Positions 9,403 through 19,935 are shown, numbered from the stretch's first letter. The stretch: DNA of 64,000 nt from Agaribacillus aureus (GCA_030442055.1 JAUJEB010000003.1:124001-188000); one strand, 5' to 3'. Notes: generated from the letters alone by a model not told the origin. Program-made: numbers and translations.

Positions 9403-9837
9403 AGTCAGCTGTTTTGATCATTGTTAGGCAAACTTCCTAAAACACACGGTGAATTAAAAGAATGACAGTAATATTTTTAGCCAGGTTAAGTTTTCAGGGC
9501 ACTATTTAAGCAAAAAGCACACCCGGGTTGGGTGTGCTGATTATTATGAAAAAACCTCTCGTGTTTATGCGTTGGTTATTACGCAAAAAAAATCAAAATT
9601 GTGCATTGTTTATTTAAGTCGTTACCAACGGTTGAATTGTAACCACCAATAGCGACGGGATCATATAATTACGGGGTATTTTACTAATGCCTGCAAGCTT
9701 AATAGATATCAAATTCGTCAGAAACACCGGAATAATAAATCCAACGACCTTTCTGACAGAGAGGTGAATCCTGTGTTTGGTGAAAACCTAGGTTTGTTTA
9801 ACTTTAGCTTTTGATTAGCTATAGAAAACACTTGTAT
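9403..9837. other. Intergenic region between divergent genes, with a terminator-like hairpin
   Basis: About 430 bp between the divergent panE gene and the FG-GAP lipoprotein gene. It holds one strong hairpin (9516-9538, listed separately) and AT-rich stretches expected for two promoters. A 23-codon reading frame at 9546-9617 is too short and unlike known proteins to be called a gene. Confidence 0.6.
9516..9538 (-). terminator. Hairpin with T-tract on the minus strand
   Basis: A perfect 9-bp stem (AGCACACCC with GGGTGTGCT) closes a 5-nt loop. On the minus strand the stem is followed by TTTTTG, as in an intrinsic terminator; on the plus strand there is no T-tract. No annotated minus-strand gene lies upstream of it, so it may end a short untranslated transcript, act as a leader attenuator of panE, or be incidental. 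Confidence 0.5.
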
Positions 9838-11346
9838 ATGATCAGGTTACCTAAGTATTTAATTATGTATTTAACCGGAACGCTGGTTTTGATTCAGTGT
9901 TCTCAAAAGAAAAGTGAATTGGCATGGGAAACCAAGCTATACACCATCGGATCGCAGTCCTCGCCAAGAGCTGCGGACCTGAATAAAGACGGGATTAAAG
10001 ATATCGTCATTGGAGCGGCGCAAAATGAGAATCAGCATACCAATCAGGGAGTGATAGCAATAGATGGGCAGTCCGGTAAAGTCTTATGGAAACAGGAAGC
10101 AGCCGATCAGGTTTTTGGCTCAGCAACTTTTCACGATATAACCGGTGACGATATTCCCGATGTTTTTATTGGAGGAAGATCCCCGCAATTTAGAGCTTTG
10201 GACGGATCAAACGGACAGGTACTATGGGAATATCAATTCCAGCACCAGGATGACTCAATTTTGCAATATGCCCGGTTTAACTTTTACAATAGCGCGCTTA
10301 TTCCCGACCAGAACCAAAACGATTACCCGGAGTTACTAACGGTTAACGGCGGTAATGTAAAGGCACTACCCTACAATACTGAAGAAAGATATCCAGGGGT
10401 GATGATGGTTTTTGACAGCAAAACCGGAGCGATATTGGCCGCAGATACCATGCCCGATGGAAGAGAAACCTATTTATCGCCGGTATGTTTTACGCAACCC
10501 GGAAGTGAAGACTACCAGATTATCTTTGGCACCGGGGGAGAAACCATTTCCGGAAACCTGTATCAGTCTGCCTTGTCTGATTTTATGTCGGCAGGATTAT
10601 CAGCTGCGAAAGTACTGGCATCAGAAACCGGCCATGGGTTTATAGCGCCGCCGTCCATTGCAGATATTACGGGAGATGGTTTTTACGACATTGTGGCCAT
10701 TTCCCATGCCAGTACGGTATTTGCCATTGATGGAAAAACTGCTAAAACTTACTGGAAAACAACTATCCCCGGTACAGAATCCAGCAATAGTTTTGCCGTT
10801 GGTTATTTTAACCAGGACGATATTCCCGACTTTTTTACTTTTGTCAGCAAAGGAGTTTGGCCTAATAGTACGGCGGCAGTTCAGGTAATGCTGGATGGCA
10901 AAAATGGCACCATAGGCTTTCAGGACAGTATGGGATGTGTAACCTTTTCGTCTCCGGTGGCCTACGATCTGAATAAAGACGGAATTGATGAAGCCATTTT
11001 AAGCTACCATGACTTCAACTGTCACCGCGACTCCACCGATCTAAGTAATCTGGACATAGAGACTTTCCTGGTGGCTATAAATTTCCGGGATCACGCTGTA
11101 ATACCGATAGACAGAAAAAAGCGGTTTAAAAATGTATTTTCTACTCCCTGGATTGGCGACCTGGATAACGATGGGTACCTGGACATTGTCAACAGTCAGT
11201 GCTATAGCCATAACGACAACCTGCTTTCTTTTCTTGGCATGAACGTCCGTAGGATAAGTACAAACATCCGTATGAATAAAACACCGGCCTGGGGGGGCTA
11301 TATGGGTGTCAACGGTGATGGTGTCTTTCCCATGGAAAAGGATTGA
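9838..11346 (+). CDS. FG-GAP/PQQ-like beta-propeller lipoprotein
   Basis: This 502-residue protein begins with a lipoprotein signal whose lipobox is LIQC, so it should be anchored in the outer membrane. I start it at the ATG at 9838 because the longer frame begins at a TTG and the ATG gives a normal signal peptide. The mature part is a beta-propeller with FG-GAP/VCBS calcium-type motifs (DLNKDGIKDIVIG, DITGDDIPDVFIG, DLDNDGYLDIV) mixed with PQQ-like blades (GQSGKVLW, GSNGQVLW). It precedes a CRTAC1-like lipoprotein on the same strand and faces a susC/susD pair. A role in ligand binding or surface assembly is plausible but unproven. No catalytic motif is visible. Confidence 0.78.
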   Translation: MIRLPKYLIMYLTGTLVLIQCSQKKSELAWETKLYTIGSQSSPRAADLNKDGIKDIVIGAAQNENQHTNQGVIAIDGQSGKVLWKQEAADQVFGSATFHDITGDDIPDVFIGGRSPQFRALDGSNGQVLWEYQFQHQDDSILQYARFNFYNSALIPDQNQNDYPELLTVNGGNVKALPYNTEERYPGVMMVFDSKTGAILAADTMPDGRETYLSPVCFTQPGSEDYQIIFGTGGETISGNLYQSALSDFMSAGLSAAKVLASETGHGFIAPPSIADITGDGFYDIVAISHASTVFAIDGKTAKTYWKTTIPGTESSNSFAVGYFNQDDIPDFFTFVSKGVWPNSTAAVQVMLDGKNGTIGFQDSMGCVTFSSPVAYDLNKDGIDEAILSYHDFNCHRDSTDLSNLDIETFLVAINFRDHAVIPIDRKKRFKNVFSTPWIGDLDNDGYLDIVNSQCYSHNDNLLSFLGMNVRRISTNIRMNKTPAWGGYMGVNGDGVFPMEKD

Positions 11347-11475
11347 ACGATTGAATAACAGATCATTACCAAGGTCATCATGCTATCATCATTTCATTCT
11401 GTCATTGAATTAACCGTGTCATTGCATAACTCACCAAAAAACCTTAAACTTGATAATCCTGTATTGATTTAATCG

Positions 11476-14400
11476 ATGAAATATCCTAATACTTTTTTAT
11501 GCGTATTGTTGAGTTTGCTATGCGGCTGCAACCAACTAGGCGATTCTGATCCGACGACCACATCAACAGAACAAACCTTGTTTGAATTGCTCGATTCTGA
11601 TCAAACCGGCGTCAATTTTAGCAACCAGGTAATTGATGGAGAAAATTTTAATATTCTCACCTACAGAAACTACTATAACGGCGGTGGTGTGGCCATTGGC
11701 GATATAAATAATGACTCGCTCCCGGACATATATCTTACTGCAAATCAGCACACTAACAAGCTCTATTTAAATCAGGGAGGGTTTGTTTTTAAAGACATTA
11801 CCGAGCAGGCCGGTGTAGGCGGAAAGAAGGCCTGGAGTACCGGCGTTACCATGGCCGACGTGAACGGTGATGGCTTGCTGGATCTGTACGTATGCAACTC
11901 AGGTGATATTCAAGGCGGACAAAAGGAAAATGAACTCTTTATAAACAATGGGGATCTAACCTTCTCTGAGCGATCAAAAGAATATAACCTTGACAACGCC
12001 GGTTACTCTACCCATGCAGCCTTCTTCGATTACGATCTTGACGGGGATCTCGATTGTTACATTTTAAATAATAGCTTCCGGGATCCTAGCAAAATAGAGT
12101 TATACAGGAAGGTACGTGAAGAAGCAAACGATCCTGGTGGAGATAAATTAATGCGGAATGATAACGGTACTTTTAAAGATGTTACAATAGAGGCCGGGAT
12201 ATACAGTAGCGACATCGGGTTTGGGCTGGGCGTGGCCCTGGGAGATTTAAACAATGACAACCTGCCGGATATTTATATTAGCAATGATTTTTGGGAAAGA
12301 GACTACCTCTATCTCAATAACGGAAATGGTACCTTTTCCGAGGATTTGATCAATCGAATAGATTATTGCTCCATTTCAAGTATGGGAGCAGATATCTCAG
12401 ATATCAACAATGATGGCAGTCCCGAAATCTTTACAACTGATATGCTTCCAGCTGATAATTACAGGTTGCAGACCACCATGGTTTTTGACCCGTATCATTT
12501 GGAAGACCTGAAATACCGGGCCAATTTCCACTATCAGATGATCCAGAACTGCCTTCATTTGAACGATGGCCAGGGCGGCTTTCAGGAGATTGCCCTCATG
12601 TCGGGAGTTGCTGCCACGGATTGGAGCTGGGGGGCGCTGATCTTCGATTATGAAAATGATGGCCACAAGGATATTTTTGTCAGCAATGGCATTGCCAGAG
12701 ATCTTATGTCCAATGACTTCAGGGATTTTCTGGCGGACAGTGAAAGCCGAAACGCCATCGTCCAGGAAAAAGGTAAGTACGACCAGCGTGATTTTATTTC
12801 CCATATGCCCTCCAACCCTTTGAGCAACTACGCCTTCAAAGGGAACAGTCAATTACTATTTGAGGATCAGGCCTCGGCTTTAGGCCTGGGAGAACCATCG
12901 TTTAGCAATGGTGCTGCCTACGCTGATCTGGACAACGATGGAGATCTGGACCTGGTGGTAAATAATGTAAATCAAACCAGTTTTATATTTAAAAACCATA
13001 GCGAACGGGATTCATCGAACCATTATTTAAAAGTTTCCTTCCAGGGGTATGCTCAGAACGCTTTTGGGATAGGCTGTAAGGTAACTTTAAAAAATGCCGG
13101 CAAGGTTTGGGTGCTGGAAAACTATAATACCCGGGGCTTTCAAAGCAGTATTGAACCATCGCTATTGTTTGGTTTGGGCGGTGAGCAAAATATTGAAAAA
13201 TTAAAAGTTGAGTGGCCCGACGGCAAAGTAGAGGTTATTGAAGATGTAGGGGTAAACCAAGAAATAATGCTGGCTTATGCAAACGCGAAATTGCCTGTAA
13301 CTACGGAAAAAGAGACACCCTCCCCGTCGATATTCCAATCAGCAGCCTTACCTGCAGCTGCCCGTCATCGGGAAAATAGATATAACGACTTCGACCGGGA
13401 AATACTACTGCCATACATGCTATCGACCGAGGGTCCCAGGCTTGTATTGGGGGATGTTAACGGGGATCAGTTAAAAGATTTTATACTGCTGGGAGCCTCA
13501 GGAGATCCTGATAAGCTGTTTATCCAAAAATCCGATGGTCGGTTTGTCGGACTTAGGAACCTGGTTTTTGACCAGGATCATATGTTTGAAAGTACCTGTG
13601 GAGTCCTGCTCGACTACGATAAAGACGGAGATCTGGATCTGATGATTGGCTCGGGAGGCAACCAGATTGAAATGGACAGAAGCAATTTCCTGGTACGGCT
13701 GTATAAAAATAACGGACAGGGCGTGTTTAGCAGAAGTCCGGGGAACCTACCTCCTATTATCGGAAACTTTTCCACCCTGGAAGCTGCAGATTACGACCAG
13801 GATGGGTGGATGGATGTATTTCTCGGGGCTCGGTCGGTGCCGGGGAATTATGGACTCCCCCCCAGAAGCTATCTGCTAAAAAACGTAGATGGCACCTATG
13901 TGGACGATGCTCCACAGGCATTAGCAAACGCCGGAATGGTCACTGATGCCAGTTGGCAAGACCTTGATTCTGACGGCTACCCTGAGCTGGTGGTGGTTGG
14001 AGATTGGATGTCTGTATCCATTTTCCGTAATCAGACCGGTAGCATAAGTACCAGGCAAGGGATTCCAGCAAGTAATGGGTGGTGGAAACGGATAGAAGCT
14101 TCGGACCTTGATTCTGACGGAGACATAGACTTTGTTTTAGGTAACTGGGGCCTTAATTCCAAGTTCAAAGCCTCCAAGGGCAAGCCTGTTACCATGTACG
14201 TCAATGACTTTGATCAGAATGGAAAAAGCGAATTTATCCTAAACTGGTATCCACCGCTGGATAACCAGCTATATCCTTTTGCTACAAAAATGGAACTGAC
14301 TACGCAACTCCCGGGAATTCGGAAGGATATATTGAAATATCAGGACTACGCGCCTAAAACCTATGATTCATTATTCAATTCACAAGACAGGAAGGAAGCA

Positions 14401-14787
14401 ATCCCCTATAAGGCGGATTTTCTTGAGAGCGCCATACTTTGGAATGAAGGAAACAATGAATGGAATTTAGCCCCTCTTCCCCTGGAGGCCCAGGTTTCCC
14501 CGGTATTTGCTATTGTTGCAAAAGATCTTGATGGCGACAGTCAAACTGACATTTGGCTCGGTGGTAATTTTTATGCCTTAAAACCTCAGGCGGGACGTCA
14601 TGATGCCAGCAGGGGAGTTTTCCTAAAGGGCGGTCCAGGGAGGAGTTTTGTTCATATTCCACCAAAAAATGCTGGAATATACGTAACCGGAGAGGTCAGA
14701 GATGCTCAGGTTGTAACTACTACAGAGGGCTTAAGATTATTGATTGCCAGAAATAATGATACGGTTTTGTATTTCCAGAAACCGTAG
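11476..14787 (+). CDS. CRTAC1-like FG-GAP/ASPIC-UnbV lipoprotein
   Basis: This 1103-residue protein starts with a lipoprotein signal (LLCGC, Cys18). It has two multi-bladed FG-GAP/VCBS propellers full of DxNxDGxxD-type calcium loops (for example DVNGDGLLDLY, DLDNDGDLDLV). Between them, near residues 530-600, is an ASPIC/UnbV domain (GIGCKVTLKN through KVEWPDGK). This layout is that of bacterial CRTAC1-family proteins, which are common in Bacteroidota, often next to SusCD pairs, and have no agreed function. It is convergent with the susD/susC operon at 14945-19796 and shares a terminator with it. Two paralogues lie at 20089 and 42506. It probably faces the cell exterior or periplasm and binds calcium. 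Confidence 0.85.
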   Translation: MKYPNTFLCVLLSLLCGCNQLGDSDPTTTSTEQTLFELLDSDQTGVNFSNQVIDGENFNILTYRNYYNGGGVAIGDINNDSLPDIYLTANQHTNKLYLNQGGFVFKDITEQAGVGGKKAWSTGVTMADVNGDGLLDLYVCNSGDIQGGQKENELFINNGDLTFSERSKEYNLDNAGYSTHAAFFDYDLDGDLDCYILNNSFRDPSKIELYRKVREEANDPGGDKLMRNDNGTFKDVTIEAGIYSSDIGFGLGVALGDLNNDNLPDIYISNDFWERDYLYLNNGNGTFSEDLINRIDYCSISSMGADISDINNDGSPEIFTTDMLPADNYRLQTTMVFDPYHLEDLKYRANFHYQMIQNCLHLNDGQGGFQEIALMSGVAATDWSWGALIFDYENDGHKDIFVSNGIARDLMSNDFRDFLADSESRNAIVQEKGKYDQRDFISHMPSNPLSNYAFKGNSQLLFEDQASALGLGEPSFSNGAAYADLDNDGDLDLVVNNVNQTSFIFKNHSERDSSNHYLKVSFQGYAQNAFGIGCKVTLKNAGKVWVLENYNTRGFQSSIEPSLLFGLGGEQNIEKLKVEWPDGKVEVIEDVGVNQEIMLAYANAKLPVTTEKETPSPSIFQSAALPAAARHRENRYNDFDREILLPYMLSTEGPRLVLGDVNGDQLKDFILLGASGDPDKLFIQKSDGRFVGLRNLVFDQDHMFESTCGVLLDYDKDGDLDLMIGSGGNQIEMDRSNFLVRLYKNNGQGVFSRSPGNLPPIIGNFSTLEAADYDQDGWMDVFLGARSVPGNYGLPPRSYLLKNVDGTYVDDAPQALANAGMVTDASWQDLDSDGYPELVVVGDWMSVSIFRNQTGSISTRQGIPASNGWWKRIEASDLDSDGDIDFVLGNWGLNSKFKASKGKPVTMYVNDFDQNGKSEFILNWYPPLDNQLYPFATKMELTTQLPGIRKDILKYQDYAPKTYDSLFNSQDRKEAIPYKADFLESAILWNEGNNEWNLAPLPLEAQVSPVFAIVAKDLDGDSQTDIWLGGNFYALKPQAGRHDASRGVFLKGGPGRSFVHIPPKNAGIYVTGEVRDAQVVTTTEGLRLLIARNNDTVLYFQKP

Positions 14788-14880
14788 TTAGCAATTTAAA
14801 TTAACAGCTATCAATCTCATTGATTTGCCAAAATGCTCCCTAACTATTCCCCTCCAGCGGTCATTCAAAATAATCATTAA

Positions 14881-14912
14881 AAAAGCCCCGACCTTTAAAG
14901 GCCAGGGCTTTT
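14881..14912. terminator. Bidirectional intrinsic terminator between convergent genes
   Basis: The arms AAAAGCCC (14881-14888) and GGGCTTTT (14905-14912) pair perfectly, with a small palindrome CCTTTAAAGG inside the loop. Runs of A and T on both sides make it suitable for both strands. It lies between the stop of the CRTAC1-like gene and the stop of susD, as expected for convergent transcription. Confidence 0.8.
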
Positions 14913-14944
14913 ATGTATTATTTAAACTTAATTAAAAGGCTTAA

Positions 14945-16567
14945 TCAATCCGCTCCACCAGCCCACCAGACTAAAGTAGTATACTCGTCCGGGGTAGTTT
15001 TGCCGGCATCAAAATTCGGATTAGCAATTTCGAATTCCGGATAACGCAACCTTTGCGGAATGGTACCATTGGTTTCATTGCCAGGAAAGTTTACAGGCGT
15101 CAATGTAGGGAAACCAGTTCTCCTCCAATTTGACCATGACTCCCACCAGTTCAGGAAACCGTTGACCCATAACTGCTCACCGATCATTTCCAATGCGGGC
15201 TTAGTCACTCCGTAAGGATAGGTGGCTAAGTATGCATCGACGGCTGCGTCATCAACGGTCAGCGAAGCATCGTAAGGGGTAAAGTGTTGCATAGATGCCC
15301 TTACGCCATTTTCATAGTGGGTTGCAGCGTCAGAAGCGCCTCCTATTCCTCTTTCAGCGGCTTCTGCCAGCAACAGTTCAACTTCACCGTAGTTCATAAT
15401 CATGTATGGTTCGTCATCTTGCATCAACAGGAAGTTGATCCTTGAATAGGTATCGGCAGCCACAACAGGGAATCCTTCAATGACATCAAGACCTGCCTGA
15501 TCCTGGCCATTGGGCATACCTTTTTGATTCAAAGGATCGGCATCCTTTACCACATACTCTGAAGGGCTCCAGTCGACAATTCCTCCACTGAGTATCATCA
15601 ACCGCGGGTCATCGTCAGCTGCGGAATTAGGATCTGTTCCCTTCAACCAGTCTACTAAAGTATTACTTAAGTAGGAAGGCTGTCCACCGTCGCCAGGAAA
15701 AAAGGCACGGGAGATACCATTCTGATTTTGCCATTCTGATGGCCCTATATCCAGGGGTACCCATACGTTATCGTCGTTGCTGGCCATGACACCTCCGGCA
15801 ATAGCTTTAGCCACATAAGTATCTGCTAAAGACTGATCAACGTTGGAAACACGCATGGCTGCTCTTAACATCACGGAGTAGCCAAATCTTTTCCATTTGG
15901 TTATATCTCCGTCAAAGAACAGATCAGCAGCGCTGAAACCTTCATCGGGGTTAGAAGCATTTAACGCGGCGCTAGCCTCATCCAGCTCCCTTAAAAGATC
16001 TGCATAAACCGCAGATTGCGTATCGTATTGAGGGAAGAATATCTGGTCCTCAGCAGTGGCCTTCAATGCTTCGAAATAAGGAATTCTTCCATAAAAATCC
16101 GTCAATCGTTGAAACCTCCAGGCCCTCAGGATCCTGGATGCCTCACGCATATTCAGGTTTTTACCTTCGGCAAAACCACCGGGTCCGGTTTGCTGCAGAA
16201 TATCGGCAAGGTTTTTTAACTGATCTCCGTATCCCCACCGAAATGGCGCATGCGAAGTTTCCGAGTTATGCGTGTAACGGTCTCCTGGAAAAATACCTCC
16301 CTGACCTCCATTGGCCAGGTGCTGAATGGCATAGGAACACATGCCAATATTGGTTCGCCAATCGATAAACCGGTTATCACCTGAGGAACCACCGGAAGCC
16401 GCACTCAATTGGGCTGCGGTAAACAGGAAATTCATATCGATCTCGTTAACTGCTTGAGGGTTAATATCCAGATCGTGTAATTCGTCTGTGTCACATGCGG
16501 CCACCAAAAATCCACAGGTGATCATCATGCACAGTATTTTATATATAGACTTCATTTTGATCTTCAT
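14945..16567 (-). CDS. SusD/RagB-like nutrient-binding outer-membrane lipoprotein (SusD-like_2 type)
   Basis: This 540-residue lipoprotein has a signal ending LVAAC (Cys25). The following DINPQAVNEIDMNFLFTAAQ region is typical of the SusD-like_2 group, distinct from the classical RagB type encoded at 46019. The helical TPR-like core and the C-terminal WWESWSNWRRTGFPTL region fit the family. It acts as the lid or ligand-capturing partner of the SusC barrel encoded just upstream, 7 bp away. A second ATG four codons in (MKSIYK) is an alternative start. This group is often found with transporters for peptides or small glycans; the ligand is unknown. Confidence 0.9.
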   Translation of the reverse strand: MKIKMKSIYKILCMMITCGFLVAACDTDELHDLDINPQAVNEIDMNFLFTAAQLSAASGGSSGDNRFIDWRTNIGMCSYAIQHLANGGQGGIFPGDRYTHNSETSHAPFRWGYGDQLKNLADILQQTGPGGFAEGKNLNMREASRILRAWRFQRLTDFYGRIPYFEALKATAEDQIFFPQYDTQSAVYADLLRELDEASAALNASNPDEGFSAADLFFDGDITKWKRFGYSVMLRAAMRVSNVDQSLADTYVAKAIAGGVMASNDDNVWVPLDIGPSEWQNQNGISRAFFPGDGGQPSYLSNTLVDWLKGTDPNSAADDDPRLMILSGGIVDWSPSEYVVKDADPLNQKGMPNGQDQAGLDVIEGFPVVAADTYSRINFLLMQDDEPYMIMNYGEVELLLAEAAERGIGGASDAATHYENGVRASMQHFTPYDASLTVDDAAVDAYLATYPYGVTKPALEMIGEQLWVNGFLNWWESWSNWRRTGFPTLTPVNFPGNETNGTIPQRLRYPEFEIANPNFDAGKTTPDEYTTLVWWAGGAD

Positions 16568-16574
16568 TTTTTAA

Positions 16575-19500
16575 TTAGAATTTAGCTCTCAAGTTAAACC
16601 CATAGCTCCTGGTGGCAGGCATACCGAAGTAGTCCAGTCCCTGAGCGTTGTTACTGCTGTAGGTTGACTCAGGATCAATATTATCCACGTTTGAGTGGAT
16701 AATGGCCAGGTTTCGACCTACAAATGACAGCGACACGCTGCGAAGTGGTGTATTGGCCAACCATTTCTGAGGTAACTGATATCCAAAAACCACCTGTCGC
16801 AATTTGACAAAAGAGGCATCGTAGATAAAGTTCTCCTGCGCCCTGTTACCTAACTGGTTCCAATAGTTTTGTGCCTCACCGGGAGTAAGTGTCTTGGTAA
16901 ACGGCTCAAATACATCGGGTGAGGTTTCGATGACGCCGGTCACAGTGAGGGGAGCCTCGCCTTCACGGCCCTGAAGTGTTTGCTTATGATATCCAGCCTG
17001 GGTCATCCTTACATTGGTTCCTGAATAAATATCACCTCCAGACTTAAAGTCAATCAAAAATCCTAAATTAAAGTTTTTCCAACTCAAGTCGTTGTTTATA
17101 CCTCCCGTGAAATCTGCCACACCATTACCAATAATTTCAAAATCATTGGTAGTTATCGGCGTTCCGTTTTCATCAAAAACCAACCGTCCGTCAGGAGATG
17201 TCTTCTGAACTCTTCCCCTGATCGTTCCATAAGGGCTTCCGACTACATGGAATACAGCCGCAGAACGGGTTCTTGGTTCTTCCACAAACAACTCATCCTG
17301 CCCTTCTATCAGTGAAACTACCTCATTATCGTTTTTAGCAAAGTTCAATGACACGTTCCAGGTAACTTCTCCTTCAATGGGTGTTCCGGAAAGTAAAATC
17401 TCGATTCCCTTGTTGCTGATCTCTCCCAGATTCACACTGGTAGTGCCAAATCCCGAAGCCTCTGAGATACCTGCATTTAATATGTCATCTGTCGTTTTCT
17501 GATCATAATAGGCAAAATCCAATCCCAGTCGGTTATTGAAGAATCTCACGTCAAAACCAAATTCTAACTCCCGTGAAGTAAACGGCACAAGATTGGCATT
17601 TGGTAAGTTTCCGCGGTTACCTCCTGCTGATGAGAAAGAAGCCACCGGTCTTCCCAGGTGCGGATTCTTTAGTGAGTAGGTCAGCCTGGTCTGGTAAGCT
17701 CCAACAGAGTTAGCGTTACCCACTTCTCCCCAGGCGGCTCTGACTTTGGCAAAACTGATGAAATCAGGTAGCACATCAACGGCATCCGACACTACAAAAC
17801 TTAATCCTACCGATGGATAGTCGATACTGTTATTATTAACATTCAGCTGAGAGAACCAGTCCCTTCGCCAGGTACCGGTTACGTACAGGAATCCATTCCA
17901 TGATACCTCGCCGGAAGCAAATATTGAATTGATCCCGTTTTCGTTAAATCCGAAACTGAAATTTCGTTGTTCTGCATTGTTGATTGCCGCGAAAAATGGC
18001 ACGTTAAATCCGTTACCGTTAGCGCCAATGCGTTCCCAACTGGCTCGCATTCTATTACCGCCAACAAATGCATTTACACCAAGTTTTCCAAACGTTTCGT
18101 CATATCCCACGATCCACTCCAAGTTGGTTTCCCTTACCCTGGTCTCTTCTTCATTCATAGATCCTCCGCGCTGGTAACCAGTTCCCTGAGGAGTCAGGTT
18201 AGTTCTTCTTTGCGTCGACCAGTCAATACCGGCGCGACCCTGAACATAAAGGAAATCGGTGATGTCATATCTCAAACGACCGTTACCGATAACCCGGTCC
18301 CTGATATCAGAGTCAACGAACTGATGCACTGCCCAATAAGGATTTTGACCCCACAAATTAGTGGACTGCTGGAATTCTTCACCGGGAGACTTGCCATCGA
18401 CAATGGTGATACCCTGTGCCGCCTGCTGTTCTTCACTGGGAACTGCTCCGGGTTTTGAAGGATCACCTATATAGGTGAGGATATCCATATCACCGGGGAT
18501 ATAATACATACCCAGGATTCCATTACCGGGTGAATCCGATAATCTTGGTCTGTTCTGCGCATCTTCGTGAGAGTAAAGGATATTTGCCGAAAGACTCAGC
18601 TTGTCCCCAAATTTAGATTGTGTGGACAGTGATGCGTTAAAACGATCAAACCCGGAATTGGGAACTACTGATTCATTTCTTAGGTCGGCCAGGGAGAGTC
18701 TGAAGTTTTGTTTTTCGTTTCCTCCGCTGAAAGCCAAGCTATTGGTCCAGGTATAACCCGTTTCGAAAAACTTGTCCCACTGATCACCCTGGTAGCTGTA
18801 CTCTCTTACCACTCCGTCCCAGTGTAAAACCTGCGATCCGTCAAATCTCGGTCCCCAGGCCTGTCGTCCCCAACCGCTAAATGCGTTGGTCAGGTCGGAT
18901 GGATTGTTTGGATCAGTGGCTTTGGTAGCAACTCTTTCCTCAAGCGTAGGTCCCACTACGGCACCACTTCCATGAGAAGTTTGAAAATCTCTTTGATCAT
19001 TGATGGTTTCAAAAACATAATTTGAATTGAACTCAACACCAATCCCTTTACGGTTCGTACCTTTTTTAGTGGTAATCAGGATTACCCCATTCGCCGCACG
19101 AGAACCATACAAGGCAGCAGCACTGGCTCCTTTCAACACGGTGGTAGATTCGATGTCGTCAGGATTGATACTGGTCATGCCATCTCCACGGTCAGTTCCA
19201 CCCCAAAGTCCGGCCTGTCCATTGTTATTGTTGGTCATTGGTACTCCATCAACCACATATAAAGGTTGATTAAGATTGGAACCGAGGGTTTTAGCACCCC
19301 GAATAACGACACGTGAGGACCCGGCAGGTCCCGAACTAATGTTAGATACATTGACCCCGGCAACCCTACCGGCCAGCTGGTTGACGAGGCTGTTTTCACG
19401 AGCCATGGTGAAATTCTCACCGTCAACCTGCGTCACCGAGGACTGCAAAGCCTTGATTTGTCTTTCTACACCCAAGGCGGTAACCACCACCTCTGACAAT

Positions 19501-19796
19501 TGTCGAACGTCAGCTTCCAGCGTTACATTTACGATGCTGCGACCAGCAACCTCCTGTCGCTGATCCAAGAACCCAATAAAAGAAAAGCTTAAGGATGCTC
19601 CATCAGGAACGTCGATACTGTAAGCTCCGTTACTATCGGAGACAGTACCCCGCTGTGTACCGGTAATCTGGACATTTACACCCGGAAGCGACTGCCCCAG
19701 GTCATCCGTTATCTTACCGGTGACGACGTTTTGAGCCTGCAATGGTGCAATCCCAAAAGACAATACTAGTAGTAATAATAGTAATTGTTTGTTCAT
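16575..19796 (-). CDS. SusC/RagA-family TonB-dependent outer-membrane transporter
   Basis: This 1073-residue protein has a signal peptide (to LQAQ), an N-terminal carboxypeptidase-regulatory-like domain (residues 24-95, GKITDDLGQSLPGVNV), then the plug with VVVTALG. The SusC signature (residues 221-246, LKGASAAALYGSRAANGVIL) follows, and then a long 22-strand barrel ending in an aromatic-containing strand with Phe at the C-terminus. It imports its ligand across the outer membrane using TonB energy and works with the SusD-like protein encoded 7 bp downstream. No anti-sigma factor gene is adjacent. It is divergent from a CRTAC1-like gene, and the shared gap contains paired direct repeats. Confidence 0.95.
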   Translation of the reverse strand: MNKQLLLLLLVLSFGIAPLQAQNVVTGKITDDLGQSLPGVNVQITGTQRGTVSDSNGAYSIDVPDGASLSFSFIGFLDQRQEVAGRSIVNVTLEADVRQLSEVVVTALGVERQIKALQSSVTQVDGENFTMARENSLVNQLAGRVAGVNVSNISSGPAGSSRVVIRGAKTLGSNLNQPLYVVDGVPMTNNNNGQAGLWGGTDRGDGMTSINPDDIESTTVLKGASAAALYGSRAANGVILITTKKGTNRKGIGVEFNSNYVFETINDQRDFQTSHGSGAVVGPTLEERVATKATDPNNPSDLTNAFSGWGRQAWGPRFDGSQVLHWDGVVREYSYQGDQWDKFFETGYTWTNSLAFSGGNEKQNFRLSLADLRNESVVPNSGFDRFNASLSTQSKFGDKLSLSANILYSHEDAQNRPRLSDSPGNGILGMYYIPGDMDILTYIGDPSKPGAVPSEEQQAAQGITIVDGKSPGEEFQQSTNLWGQNPYWAVHQFVDSDIRDRVIGNGRLRYDITDFLYVQGRAGIDWSTQRRTNLTPQGTGYQRGGSMNEEETRVRETNLEWIVGYDETFGKLGVNAFVGGNRMRASWERIGANGNGFNVPFFAAINNAEQRNFSFGFNENGINSIFASGEVSWNGFLYVTGTWRRDWFSQLNVNNNSIDYPSVGLSFVVSDAVDVLPDFISFAKVRAAWGEVGNANSVGAYQTRLTYSLKNPHLGRPVASFSSAGGNRGNLPNANLVPFTSRELEFGFDVRFFNNRLGLDFAYYDQKTTDDILNAGISEASGFGTTSVNLGEISNKGIEILLSGTPIEGEVTWNVSLNFAKNDNEVVSLIEGQDELFVEEPRTRSAAVFHVVGSPYGTIRGRVQKTSPDGRLVFDENGTPITTNDFEIIGNGVADFTGGINNDLSWKNFNLGFLIDFKSGGDIYSGTNVRMTQAGYHKQTLQGREGEAPLTVTGVIETSPDVFEPFTKTLTPGEAQNYWNQLGNRAQENFIYDASFVKLRQVVFGYQLPQKWLANTPLRSVSLSFVGRNLAIIHSNVDNIDPESTYSSNNAQGLDYFGMPATRSYGFNLRAKF

Positions 19797-19935
19797 CTTG
19801 CATAAGATTTAGTTAAATAATTATTTGAACGGTGTTAGTGATTGGCTTAATAAAATACTTGACCGAAATAAATATGTGATAGCGTAAAGTTTCCAACGAT
19901 AGCTTAAATTAGCTATTCTCCAAACCTGGGCACGA

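Noticed and set aside
9546-9617. 23-codon frame after the hairpin at 9516
   Set aside because: It is too short and without similarity; a basic peptide with an AAAAAACC start region is expected by chance in AT-rich DNA.
12397-12852. 151-codon minus-strand frame inside the CRTAC1-like gene
   Set aside because: It is a shadow of Asp/Asn/Gly-rich FG-GAP repeats, whose reverse complement is rich in Ile/Val/His codons and stays open by composition. Similar shadows occur at 20758-21210 and 43643-44050.
17967-18458. 163-codon plus-strand frame inside susC
   Set aside because: It is antisense to conserved barrel sequence and has no family resemblance.
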